Assembly (NCBI GenBank): GCA_024449915.1
Contig: JAMZAV010000968.1
Span: 62,001 to 126,000, forward strand
From: Sweltsa coloradensis
Taxonomy: Eukaryota; Arthropoda; Insecta; Plecoptera; Chloroperlidae
DNA length: 64,000 bases
Direction: 5' to 3'
Positions 21,215-32,776 of the stretch are shown piece after piece. Under the pieces are notes generated by a model. It was not told the DNA's origin, searched no databases, and saw only the letters and a program-made list of their open reading frames with translations. Position numbers and translations under genes: made by a program. How positions within the stretch are numbered: the first letter of the stretch is position 1; the number at the start of each line of letters is the position of its first letter.

Positions 21215-24200
21215 CTGTGTGTATTGAATCTTCACTAATTATTAATCATTAGGCGGTGCAGACAATATCTCGTTGAATTGGACTTTTGAAAATCCACATT
21301 GGTTCAGTCGAGGAGGGAGTATATTAATTTACAAGAGCACCAAACCAGTGGTTACCAGTGGTAAATTCCTATCAATAAAAGAAGAAAAACAAACTGTGAA
21401 TCTTATTTTTCAGAGGTGCGAGGTTATTGGTCTTGAGAGAGACAATCAGTTACAAACTAGCTCCTATAGTTCATACCTGCACAAGTGACAGCTGACAAGC
21501 GTGGCTCAATGGCAAGGTTGCGACAACACTGATAAACAAGTTCAAGGAACAAACAAGATATATATCTTCAATATGCCTTCTAATTTTTTTAAAATCATTT
21601 ATCGTTTGCCAAATTTCTTACAATTCTCGGAAATCATGCCAAAATTGAAATAATGTCTATCATCTTTCTTTTATATCTTATATATACACATACAAATACC
21701 CAATTATGCAAAAGTGTAATATAATAATAACTAATCGTTGTTAATGTTAAACTTCATGTGTCTACTGGTACTGTTAGTATGTTTAGCCACTAAATGTGTT
21801 GATGTACTAGCATGGGACGTGCAAATCAACGAAAAGAGTACGTAACAGTTTCTTTTTGGCCTATGGTGTGAGCTCCTAAGATTAGTGCAGTATTACCAAA
21901 CCAACACACTCGCGCACACGCAGACCTCGGCTCGCAGCTCTCTCGTGGCAACGACAGCTATATTTGTATGCACATGTGCCAATCCCAAACCCCGCCTGAC
22001 AAACAACGCAGGCCATCAAGTGGACGATGAGAATACTATTGATTTACAGTTAACTAACCAATTAAGCCTTGCTTACATGGAAGATGAATGGGGGCTCGTC
22101 CACCTCTAGGGAAGACTAAAGAGATAGCCGGGTGAAAGTAATACATAATATGTATTAATTATTATTGGTAATTAAAACTCTGATAATCAACCTTAATTAG
22201 CGCATAGAACATCGTCGAAGATGATTAGCTTCGATTAAGGGGAGGCCTTATAAAACGTCATTGATTCAACTCCCTATTACTAGTTACAACTTGTTTGTGT
22301 TTTCATTGCGTTATCTATGATTAGCTTACATTTTAAATATCCGAATATCATCTACTTGAACATTGATAGGGCATCAATTATTCGTTAAGCTATTTTCATC
22401 CCTATCAATCACAATGCCCATTCTAGCGTCACCGTCGTCGTCGTCGTCGTCGTCTATGTTTTCGATATCACTGGATCCCAAGCCCACACTAACATTGCGT
22501 ACATCATGGTGAAGGTCTCTCGATTTTTTCAATTGGTTTTACAATCTGATGACATTGTTGTCTCCTTGTCTTACCATGGAGTACGAGAAATCTACATGTT
22601 CAGACGAATAATCCGCCAACAAACAATGGTTAAAAATACTGCACACAGCTATAGGTATGGGCAAGCAATGTATTGTACTGAAGGCATTCCTCAAAATATA
22701 GTTAATGATAAAAATCTACACTAATTATTACTACTTGAATAATGTAGTCATTACTCTCATATGTAAGTATAATTAATTCATTACACTAAGTTGACTAAAT
22801 GGATATGATTGGTTTCGTATCTAAATGTGTTGCCTGTCCTCTCAATAACAGGAATAATCGGTTTAGTGAAACTCGTATAAAAGTTTCCAAACTACTCGAA
22901 GGCTTTATACAATCCTGTTTCATTTTATGTGGGTTTCTTCTGATTCATTTCAATAAGTCGAAGCAAGTGTTTGTCAAAACAGTTTTTAATTAGCCTACAA
23001 ACGGAATAAAGAAGAAGAAAAATAAGTGTATTATCATGATTTTTTACTACTCCGGAGTATGCAAAACACAACCAACAGTCAAGTTGGTGTTTTTGTTATG
23101 AAGGTAAAATTTCCTGTGTAATAAAGGCATGGACAAGTCTCAAGTCATGAGGATATTTGAAAAAACATGTGTGGCAAAAGTTTCAAAAATCAGTAATTGG
23201 ACCTTGTTGAACTGAAAATCAAGTTAATTTAACTTTGCAGATTTATTTAAAATATCTAACAATCTACGCTTCCCCTAACTTTATTTCCAAAGTAGCAATA
23301 ACTAATAAAAACGTTAAATCCAAACATATTTAAAATGCAATTAAAAATGCTGAAAAAAAGTCAGCGCTCTGCTGTTGCATTAGTGTTGATTAACTCATTG
23401 TTCCGGTGCTTTGTAACATAACAAGCTATAAGCTAATCCACTTATGCTTTATGAATGCCACAAGTCATTCCATTATCCGTGTAATATAACATTCAGGAAT
23501 GTTTTCACTTACATGATACAGATAATTAGGATTTCAAACACGGAATCAAGATATCATTCCTGCTTTGATAAAGTCTTATTTATTTGTATTTTCCTAGTCT
23601 AGAAAGTATGACAAAAATGCTTTATTGTGCTAAACATTTTAATCAAACGATATATTCTCAATTCTTTTTGCGTCGATTTTTAATATAGTTATGTTTATCT
23701 TATCTTTTCCAATTACGAGATAGATAAAAATATGTGTTCTAGAAATTAAGGGCTTCGCGAACACAATTATTTTGTTATTTTGTAGTCGAATTGAAGGATG
23801 AACGTTTTGAGTTTTAGAGATGTTTTTACCTCCATAATTTTTTGTTTGGTTTAGTCAGTAAAGATAATAATTTCATAATACAATTAATATTGGGACTAAA
23901 TATCCAAACACAAACAAATTATTTTAAATTGAATAATTTTTTTATAAATTTAGTTAGTCGGTTACAAATTTCAATGAAAGCAGCACTGATTGGGTTAGAG
24001 CGCAGGAAATTCTTCTCTCAACTTGTATTAGCACGGTCTACTTCAGTCCGCTCTTTGGTCCAGCGTTACTGTTATATTCATTATCTACTAATAATATCAA
24101 TTACAAGTATTTAGACTTCGCTTCCAGTTTTCACAGAAAGGAATGGGTCTAAAATTAGCCTCATTGTGTAGACAATGCTGGTGTCATGTCAACTCTGAAA

Positions 24201-24446
24201 GCTACGAGAGGACATTAACATGGCTAATGGCTCTACATATTAGGCGAAACGCCACGTCCAACAGAATAGACTAATATTTGTCCGTACTCAATGTGGGGAG
24301 TTATAAACCTCTCAATGATCGGAAAGCTGAAAGCTCGATCAATCACATCCCACATTTTATTGCACTCGTTTGACGCAGTGTTCCAGGATACAGATGATGC
24401 TTGGTAACCAAGATTTGCAAGTTATTACAAATTATTTATATTTTTG
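21215..24446. other. Unique AT-rich sequence with a short CGT microsatellite
   Basis: The only clear element is a (CGT)n run of about 8 units at 22432-22455. ORFs of 60-90 codons are present, but none shows recognisable domains or good flanking splice signals. Confidence 0.4.
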
Positions 24447-25220
24447 TTGGATGAGCGAAGCGAAGACTTCAATTTCACTGACCCCCAAAAAAATTTAGCT
24501 CGGGTGTTTTTTTTCTTTCTTTCTTTCTTTTTTTTTTGTTTGATTTTTGTCTGTTTGTTCGCTCCTACCGGGCAAAACGGCTATATGCGATCTTCATGAA
24601 AATTTGACAGGACTTTCGAAATCTCTGAACTTAGACTTGCCACGTTTTGGGCACAATCGAACAAATATTTCTCATGAATATCGTACTTTTAACGATTTAT
24701 TTTCCATTGTTAATGAGATATTTTCGTGACATTTGGGCCAATTTGACAAAACGGGTGGGGCTACAACATTCATATTATACATGGACATTAAGGTTATGGT
24801 AATGTAGTACATTTTGAAAGAAAAAGATGAAAAAGTTAGCCAGAATCTATAAAAATAAGCTTTTAATATAAGTTTTTTGATTTTTTGTGCGATATTCGTG
24901 CCATTTGGGCCAATTCTGACCAAACGGGTGGGGCTACAATGTTCATATTTCACATGGACATTAAGGCTATGGTGATGTAGTATACCTTTTCAAAGAAAAA
25001 GTTGAAAAAGTTAGCCAGAATCCATAGAAATAAAGCTTGTAATATAAGTTTTTACGGTAAATAATACCAATTGACAAGACACAAGAGAAACTTGACAGCA
25101 ACCACCTACAATGCGTAGGCAACAAAACAAAGCACTTGAAAAAGTAAAGGTATCCCACGCAAACTGAAAACTTTAAAAAGCTCATCCATCAACGCGGCGG
25201 GACTTTAGCGTTTTCCTAGT
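24447..25220 (+). repeat. Family A Helitron-like element, complete
   Basis: Starts TTGGATGAGCGAAGCG, continues ACTTCAATTTCACTGACC, a TTTCTTTC tract, the core with CTTTCGAAATCTCTGAAC, two tandem modules (each with AAACGGGTGGGGCTACAA, at about 24755 and 24920), then TTGACAGCAACCACC and the tip CTCATCCATCAACGCGGCGG...GCGTTTTCCTAGT. This is the best reference copy of family A in the window. There is no target duplication on the flanks. Confidence 0.9.
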
Positions 25221-26534
25221 TTATTACATGTTATTTTACTTTTATAAAAAAATTATTTGTCTTATGAGGCTTGCGTGCGGACGCTCAGCGTCTCGAGTGC
25301 AGTAATTTCGTACTTTTCAAATAACGTGGAGGGAAATCAACATTTTCTTGATCTGTTCCCATTCACAGATAACTAAATATACCTATTCATCGTGCTTAGC
25401 CCTTTTTTCATTCAAGTCACAGATTGTTTCGTGCAAGTCCTCAAAGTTCATACAAAATTGTAATATTTGCTATATTTAAAAATTGCTTGTGACCAAACGG
25501 GACCAAAATTTAATAAAATAGGTCATGTTCGAGAATTGGTATTACCTTTCTGAGTATGTACAAAAAATTATCTTGATCGATAGAACATGTAGGCGTAGTT
25601 TGAAAAGTACGAAAGCACATTTTCGGCTCGAATCGTAACGTTTCATATTCCAATGCTAAATTTCATTGAGATTTCGAACTCCGTCCATTCGTATACACAA
25701 TGCTGTTATCACTTATTTAAACTTGCCCACAATGTACATGAAGATATAATAAACAGTATTTGTATAGTTCTGGAAATAATTACACGAACTAAACTAGCTT
25801 ATATATTATGATGAAGTATAGGCAAAGTTACTTCCAAATAGTAGCATGCTAGAAAATAGCTTCGTTCGTATTTAGACTAAGCTACGCCTCAAAAGTATAG
25901 CCTATAATAAAATCGATGTAAAGTATAAGACTTTACAAACTGTATTAAAATTCCTGCAAACGAAATTCGTTCTCACCATGGGTGAATACAATAAATTAAA
26001 ATATTTATAAATAATGTACAAAATCGTGAAAATTATTCCAATAAAATTTACCCATTGCCATTGGGCCACTACTTCTCCGTATCGTTGCGTTGTAGATTAT
26101 TTGTGAAACTCGTGGTGTTACTTTCTTCTTCAGTCTCGACTGATAAATGTTAACTGATCTGCCTAGAAACAAATAAATATAAATACAAATAATATGCTAT
26201 GGAATTCTAAATATAAGTTCAGATGGCCGGAGGTGAATCAATCGATATTTTCCAGGGAGGAGCTGGAGTCTTATTTAGACTTAGAGCCTAACTGAATCTG
26301 AGGAGAGAATCTGATTATGTAGAACGTAGCAACAGATGGAAGAACCCCTCATTTCCCATCAACGTTCTCACCCTGATCGAGTTACGGTTCGCCCGGAGAA
26401 TTACACCGCACCACGGCGTAGTTTGGAATGACGCTGTGACCCCCCCCCCACACCCCCCTCTCCACTGTAATCAAGCGAAACGTTCAATATCATAGCACAA
26501 TAAACTTGACAAGCATGGATACGGGAATAATAAA
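25221..26534. other. Unique AT-rich sequence, no gene recognised
   Basis: No repeat shared with the rest of the window and no convincing exon; a C-run lies near 26440. Confidence 0.4.
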
Positions 26535-26637
26535 AAGAGGGAGCGAAACTAATCAATCAACAGACTGATGAAGAAAAACACACAAATAAAACTGTGTAGT
26601 GCATTGAAATATTTGGTGGAGGTGCCGGGTACCAATA
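26535..26637 (-). repeat. Dispersed repeat H, copy 3
   Basis: On the minus strand it begins GTACCCGGCACCTCCACCAA, followed by a diverged T-rich segment alignable to 10229-10310. The sequence to its right (to about 26830) ends in ACACACGGACTGACGGACAG, a style of tract seen in many short interspersed elements. Confidence 0.5.
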
Positions 26638-27689
26638 CATTTTCCGTTTACAAAATTATAGCCCCGCCCCCTTGACCGTCCTCAAGGGTGATCAAAAACA
26701 TTCTGAATTATTTATGTTGAAGGGGATTGTAAACAAAAAACGCATGCCAATCGGAGGTCGTGTTCTGTTTTTATCGTGAGACAGCTCCGAAAATGTTCAC
26801 ATACACACGGACTGACGGACAGAACGCTCCCGAATTATGATGTCTATATTTGAGGTTGTGCGCTTCTTTTCACCAAATCTGTAATCGATAGACGCAGAAA
26901 CCGTGGTTTATAAGACCAACGAGTACAATAAACTTGCTACGTACTATAGAGGGTAACTGCGTCAGTTTCTCAAACAGAACTAACAAAATAATCCACGTAG
27001 CGTTGGCAATTATACGAGTTAGGAGCTGGAACGGGAAACTACACCATCTACTCCTGACTCCTCTCTTTATAAACATCAATCATACTTTACGATTGAATTG
27101 GGTAAGAGTCGTGGAGTCCCAAAAATATATTAAATTATGCAAAATAATTAAGCCAAGAAAAGCTCAGATGTTTCATAAAGTTTGGGTTTGTTCGGTGAAA
27201 GGGAATGATTATATTTTCATCACATCAACGGATCATTTTGAATTCTCATTTGGATTTAAATACACCTCCTATCCCCCACCCCCTTCCCCGCCATTTATCA
27301 AAATCTATTCCATCTCTATTCCATCAAAAGAGATTGTACATAAGATTAGGCCTAGTGTAAATATGGTGGATTGGGTGCTATCCTGTTTGCATATAATAGT
27401 CACTAACAATTTATGAGAAAATGCAAATAATATTGTTTGGTGGGTGGTTCGATTCCTTCCACATGCAGTTCTAACATAAATCCGTGGTAAGCTATATTGA
27501 GGATTTGAAGTGCATTCGAATCGATCCATAAAGTCTCATGAATAGTACATCCAAGCAGAATCATTCTTTTAAATGCAGGCATTTTGATTAATATCATTAA
27601 GAAGTTGGCATGCATTCGATAGAGGAAAGCTAAAAATTAATAAGCATTCAAGTTCGCTTCTTTAGTTGATAAAATAGTTTGTTTTCAAC

Positions 27690-27960
27690 AGCTATTTCTG
27701 CGAATCGGAGTGATATTCTTACATAAGCGTGTGTGGCTATCGATTCGCTCTGCTTGCAGCTACAGACGCCGCGCGCGTATTGGTCCAGGGCAGGGGGATG
27801 CTACACGCTGCGTCGTGCGCCGCGACGGTGACCTTGACCTAGTTTCAGTCTGCCCCTCAGCAACAGGTTGTTTGCCATTCAATTCAAACCACCCTTTGAT
27901 CTCAAGGGAGGTTCGCTTACTTTGAGTGCTTGCATCCCTTACGGAGCTCTTCCAGACGAG
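27690..27960. promoter_or_regulatory. CpG-rich island with a nuclear-receptor-type half-site pair
   Basis: GACGCCGCGCGCGTATTGG, CTGCGTCGTGCGCCGCGACG and similar CpG clusters stand out from the surroundings. At 27829-27840 the sequence TGACCTTGACCT contains TGACCTTGA, the complement of the extended half-site TCAAGGTCA bound by ERR/FTZ-F1-type receptors. No adjacent exon could be fixed. A distal promoter or enhancer is possible, as is chance. Confidence 0.25.
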
Positions 27961-28073
27961 ACGGCCTGTGGTGATACCTGAAGATAAAAAGCCTTTATTA
28001 AATACGATATTATACCTTAAAAGGATTAGAACCCATGCCCATATGCATGTGAATTCAGTAAAAGTGCAATTTG

Positions 28074-28895
28074 TTGGATGAGCGTAGCGAGCGAAGCGAA
28101 GATTCCATTCTACTACACTGGAGAAAAAAATCCGGAATGTTTTTTTTCTTTATTTTTTCTGTTTGTATTTTTGTGTGTTTGTTAACACGATTCCGGCTAA
28201 ACCGATATTTCAATTGCGATTAAATTTTCTGGGGCCCTTCGAAATCTATGAACTTAGAACTGCCACGTTTTTGAGCGCAATCGAAAATGTATTTCTCATG
28301 AAAATCGCAATTTTACGATTTTTCTTCAATTGATAAAGAATTTCTTCGACTTATAGCATCTACATGCTTTATCCGATTGTAATGATTTTTTTACAGAACC
28401 GTAATTCTATGAATTAATATATTCGTGTCAAATTTGAGCACAATCGGAAAATTATTTCTCATGAAAATCGCAATTTTACGCTTTCTTCGATTAAAAAAAA
28501 ATGTCTTCGACTTATAACACCTACATGCTTTATCCGATTGTAATGATTTTTTCACAGAACCTTAATTTTATGAATTAATATATTCGTGTGAAATTTGAGC
28601 GCAATCAAAAAATTATCTCTCATAAAAATTTCAATTGTATGCTTTTTTCGTTTTAAAAAATTGCTTTGACTTATAACACCTACATGCTTTGTTCGATTGT
28701 AATGTAGTGTGTAATGTAGTGTGCGCCCCTGATCCTCATGTCGTCGTCGTAAAAATTAAAACAATTTTACCAAGCATGTCTCGCAGGGGGAAAACGAAAT
28801 CAATTTAATACCATCTGCATAACACATAGCAGCTCAATGCACCAATTACGCTCATCCAACAACGCGCCTGAAAAGCGTTTGCGAAGCTTCTTAGT
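28074..28895 (+). repeat. Family B Helitron-like element, complete
   Basis: Begins TTGGATGAGCGTAGCGAGCG, then the TTCCATTCTACTACACTGG block and the core with CTTCGAAATCTATGAACTTA. Three modules follow, each with ACATGCTTTATCCGATTG or a close variant. It ends CTCATCCAACAACGCGCCTG...GCGTTTGCG...CTTAGT. The last module carries an insertion before the tip (about 28710-28850). Confidence 0.88.
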
Positions 28896-29173
28896 AAAAG
28901 TATCTTTGATACGGGGGAGGGGGAGGCCTCAAGTGCCAAAGCATTACAATTTTTTTTTTAAATGAACAAGTTAAACAAACAGTTGAAAATGAAATCAAAA
29001 AATACAAAAGTTAACCCATAAATGAAGTACGTTATATGTTTACATAAATATATTTCTTTACTAAATTAATACAAAACTAAGGCTAATGTAAATATGGCAT
29101 ACAAATGGAAAACTGGCATGAACAGCGTATTTAAACGCGTGAATATTCATGTGATTGGTGCCAAATTTGAATA

Positions 29174-29767
29174 ACTAGGAAAACGCTTAAGTCCCGCCGC
29201 GTTGTTGGATGAGCGTATTTGGTGCATTGAGCTGCCATGTGTTTGCGGATTTTCTGTTGTTCTGTGAAAAAATCATTACTAAGTAGAAGATTTTTTTAAA
29301 TTAATTTAAATTAAATAAAAAATAAACTTAAATTTTAATTTTTTTAATTAATCGTAATTTAAAAAAAGAAAAAATCGTAAAATTGCGATTTTCATAAGAA
29401 ATAATTATTCGATTGCGCTCAAATTTCATACGAATATATTAATTCATAAAATTAAGGTTCTGTGAAAAAATCATTACAATCGAATAAAGAATGTAGGTGT
29501 TATAAGTCAAAGAATTTTTTAAAAAATCGAAAAAATCGTAAAATTGCGATTTTCATGAGAAATAATTTTTCGATTGCGCTCAAAAACGTGGCAGTTCTAA
29601 GTTCAGAGATTTCGAAGGTCTCCATAAAATTTCATCGCAATTGGAGTATCGGTTTAGCCAGAATCGTGTTAACAAACAGCCAAAAATACAACAAAAAAAA
29701 ACATTCCGGATTTTTTTCTCCAGTGTAGTGAAATGGAATCTTCGCTTCGCTCGCTACGCTCATCCAA
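29174..29767 (-). repeat. Family B Helitron-like element, complete
   Basis: The left end is the inverted 3' tip ACTAGGAAAACGCTTAAGTC with CCGCCGCGTTG. The right end is the inverted 5' start, CTCGCTACGCTCATCCAA. The A-run and core lie near the right end, and two to three modules lie between. It has the same orientation as, and is only about 120 bp from, the next copy. Confidence 0.88.
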
Positions 29768-29887
29768 TCAAGTAGTTAGCTTATTGCATTTTACTGAGCT
29801 TGTAGAAATACGTAACGTACATATATAGAAACAAAAATTATGTCCGGAAGTTGTCGGCTATTATTTTGCTTCAGCAGCAATTGTTAC

Positions 29888-30653
29888 ACTAGGAAAACGC
29901 TAAGTCCGCCCGTTGTTGGATGAGCGTAATTGGTGCATTGAGATACCATGTGTTATATGGATTTTCAAAATTAAGGTTCTGTGAAAAAATCATTACTCAG
30001 TTGAAGATTTTTTAAAATTTAATATAAATTAATAAAAAAAAACTTTTATCTTTAATTTTTTATTAATCGTATATTAAAAAAAGAAAAAATCGTAAGATTT
30101 CGATTTTCATAAGAAATAGTTATTCGATTGTGCTCAAATTTCACAAGAATATATTAATTCATAAGATTAAGGTTCTGTGAAAAAATCATTACAATCGGAT
30201 AAAGCATATTGGTGTAAAAAGTCAAAGAATTGTTTTAAAAAAGAAAAATCACGTAAAATTTCGATTTTTATAAGAAATAATTTTCGATTGCGCTCAAATT
30301 TTACAAGAATATCTTAATTCATAAAATTATGGTTCTGTGAAAAAATCATCAAATCGGATAAAGCATGTAGGTGTTATAAGTCGAAGAAATTTTAAAAATC
30401 GAAAAAAAATCGTAAAATTGCGATTTGATGAGAAATAATTTCCGATTGTGCTCAAAAACGTGGCAGTTCTAAGTCAGAGATTTCGAAGACCTCCAAAAAT
30501 TTCATCGCAATCGGAGTATCGGTTTAGCCGGGAATCGTGTTAACAAACACACAAAATACAAAAAAAAAAAAAAAAACATTCCGGATTTTTCTCTCCTGTG
30601 TAGTGAAATGGAATCTTCGCTCCGCTCGCTACGCTCGCTACGCTCATCCAATA
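29888..30653 (-). repeat. Family B Helitron-like element, complete
   Basis: Same architecture as its neighbour at 29174: ACTAGGAAAACGCTAAGTCC at the left, three modules, core with GATTTCGAAGACCTCC, A-run, and CTCGCTACGCTCATCCAA at the right. The two form a direct head-to-tail pair. Confidence 0.88.
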
Positions 30654-30841
30654 ACTTTATGCCATAGAAATGTATCGAGCAAGCAATTCATTTTTTCATT
30701 GTAATATTCAGGATATGTGATTCATACGTGAGACGTCTAGTCTCTTGGAGGAAGTTGAGAAAAGTAACAGAAACCATTACTGCATACGTTAACACATGTA
30801 TGTATATTATATGTCACCTACAAGTTTAATACATTTCTACA

Positions 30842-30935
30842 CAGACGAAGACGACCACGACGTGGAGGAACCCCTGCCATACGCTTGTGGCTGGTTCTGA
30901 CCTGCACAGGCCTGTCCACCCCGCGTCCCCTTGAA
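30842..30935 (-). repeat. Degenerate fragment of repeat C
   Basis: GACGAAGACGACCACGACGT and TGTGGCTGGTTCTGACC align to the complement of repeat C (2384-2751). The good-looking splice acceptor just before it (CTACACAG) is therefore probably incidental. Confidence 0.6.
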
Positions 30936-31222
30936 AAGAAGAATATATGGTTGTTAACTCTTAAGCATAATTAACAAATATCTTGGAGGCGTGAATAATC
31001 TTTGCTGTTAAAGCGCCCTAAAACTAATACTAATAATAATAATAATAATATGCAAATGGCTAATGATACGCTTTATGAGGAACGCAGGTATTTTGTCTGG
31101 AACACCTTGAAGCTTCAGGTTATGTGTGTGGGGTCTATAAGCCTAACAATAGTGCAAATCGTGAAGAAAGCATGAAATTTGTGGATTATTTACTAATATG
31201 ACCACAAGGAATCCGAAAAATC

Positions 31223-32040
31223 GATGGCCCCAAGTTAAGTTCCTGTAACTTTCTTATTAATTGAATTAATAAAATTAATTGATTAATTAACCAACAAAAT
31301 TTTTTTTTAAAGGAGACAGCACAGTCGACATTGGTATCAAATGAAAGCTTATTTCACGGAGAATGAATAAAAGAAAAAATATTTTAAAATTTATTAATTA
31401 ATCATCTAATTAATTGAATTTTTGTAATATTTTACCACTTTCGATTTATGTCCTTTACTAAAAAAATTCTACGATTGTCATACAATTTCACCCCTTTACT
31501 AACATAATGCCAATAAATCCAAATTTTGATGGCCCCAAATAAAATTCCTTCAACTCTCAGATTAATGTATTAATGAAATTAATAATTAGATTAATACCAG
31601 TTAAATGTTTGACATTCACAAACCACAGTCAACAGATGTATCAAATAATAACAAAACAAGCATAATAAAAGAGAAAAGTGATGGCCCCAAGGTCCGGTTC
31701 GTATCACATGCGCATTAATTCAATTAATTCAATTAAAGGCAATGAATCACAAAAAGGACAAAATTAATGCACAAAAGAAACACAGCAATGTCGACTTGGG
31801 TATCAAATGAAAGCTTATTTCACGAGTAAATAATGTGTGAAAAAATATTTTTCATTTATTAATTAATCATCCAATTAATTACATTTTAGTAAAATTATAC
31901 CACTTTTGACTTTTGTATAGTTATGTATTCCAAAAACTTTACCGATTGTCATAAAATTTCATAACTTTAATAACATAATACCAATTAATCCAAATTTTGA
32001 TGGCCCCAAACGAAATCCCTGCAACTCCCAGATTTATGGC
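31223..32040 (+). repeat. Degenerate tandem array marked by GATGGCCCCAA
   Basis: The marker GATGGCCCCAA begins at 31223, 31528, 31680 and 31999, giving spacings of 305, 152 and 319 bp. The first and third units share TATCAAATGAAAGCTTATTTCAC and AATTAATCATC-type AT palindromes in the same order, and the middle unit is internally deleted. A short satellite or the internal array of a larger element. Confidence 0.85.
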
Positions 32041-32060
32041 CGTAAATAGGCCAACAAAAA

Positions 32061-32290
32061 GTTTTTTCTGGAGTTTCCAAAGCGTGTTACGTATACACTG
32101 TTGAAATGTTCTCTAATCGCCCAATGCGCATTTTGTTTGTGAGTTTTCAAACTATGGGTGAAAATTGGTGGTCAAAAAGTGGTCCTTAATGTATGTGAAA
32201 TTAGCTAGAATTTGGCGATGAAGCGAATTTTAAATAATTGTCATTTAATATTGTAATCCAAGTTGGTCCAAGCTCAGAGCTTAGGTCTAC
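32061..32290 (+). repeat. Diverged dispersed repeat G, copy 1
   Basis: Shares AGTTTCCAAAG, GAAAATTGGTGGTCAAAAA, AATGTATGTG and TTTTAAAT in the same order with 56306-56530. It abuts the GATGGCCCCAA array, so both may belong to one old element. Confidence 0.5.
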
Positions 32291-32615
32291 CCTGCTGAAC
32301 GCGATTATAATGCTAAGTATTGCGAACTAGTTGTATCAAGCGGTACTTTCTCTACCCGCATGTTGGTCAGTGTGCTGTTTGTTGATTACAAGGAATGAAT
32401 TATGTTGACGTTATTGCAAGTGTGTGTGAGAGAGTCTAATATGTTTAGTTCCGCTAGCCTGATTAAACTCGCTCGTGATGATAATAAACAGGAAGAAATG
32501 TATTATAAAAGAACGTAAGCTGCATGGTTTATACCTCGTGCGATTAAAACTGTGAATAATTCATTTAACCGACAAAAGAACCTTTCAATAAAAATGTATG
32601 TTCTTTGCTACATTA

Positions 32616-32776
32616 GGGTTTGTTCGTTCGCGGACCTAGTGTTAACACTCAAAAAGTCAGTGTCTACACTTTACACTGGCTTCTAGGCTAGTGTTATGAG
32701 TGCCAGTTTTAACACTGAAGCGAACGAACGGACCAAAATGGCTCATTTCACAAAAGTGTGTACGAACGAACAAACC
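32616..32776. mobile_element. TA-type MITE, 161 bp
   Basis: Inverted ends GGGTTTGTTCGTTCG (left) and CGAACGAACAAACC (right), flanked by TA on both sides. Short length, TIRs and a TA duplication fit Tc1/mariner-derived MITEs. The interior has further imperfect pairing around CTAGTGTTAACACT. Confidence 0.7.

Noticed and set aside
22432..22455. Polyserine/polyarginine-type coding repeat
   Set aside because: A bare (CGT)n microsatellite with no extended open frame on either side.
26934..27416. Longest ORF in the window (160 codons, +)
   Set aside because: No recognisable domain, mixed hydrophobic/low-complexity content with a Pro-rich run from a C-tract, and a competing frame on the other strand; no splice or start context to support it.
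30842..30900. Possible terminal coding exon after the acceptor CTACACAG, in the phase that would follow 18783, with an acidic peptide ending at a stop
   Set aside because: The segment aligns to the complement of repeat C (shared GACGACC-CGACGTG and GTGGCTGGTTCTGACC), so the acidic reading comes from the repeat's GTC-type tract and the phase match is coincidence.
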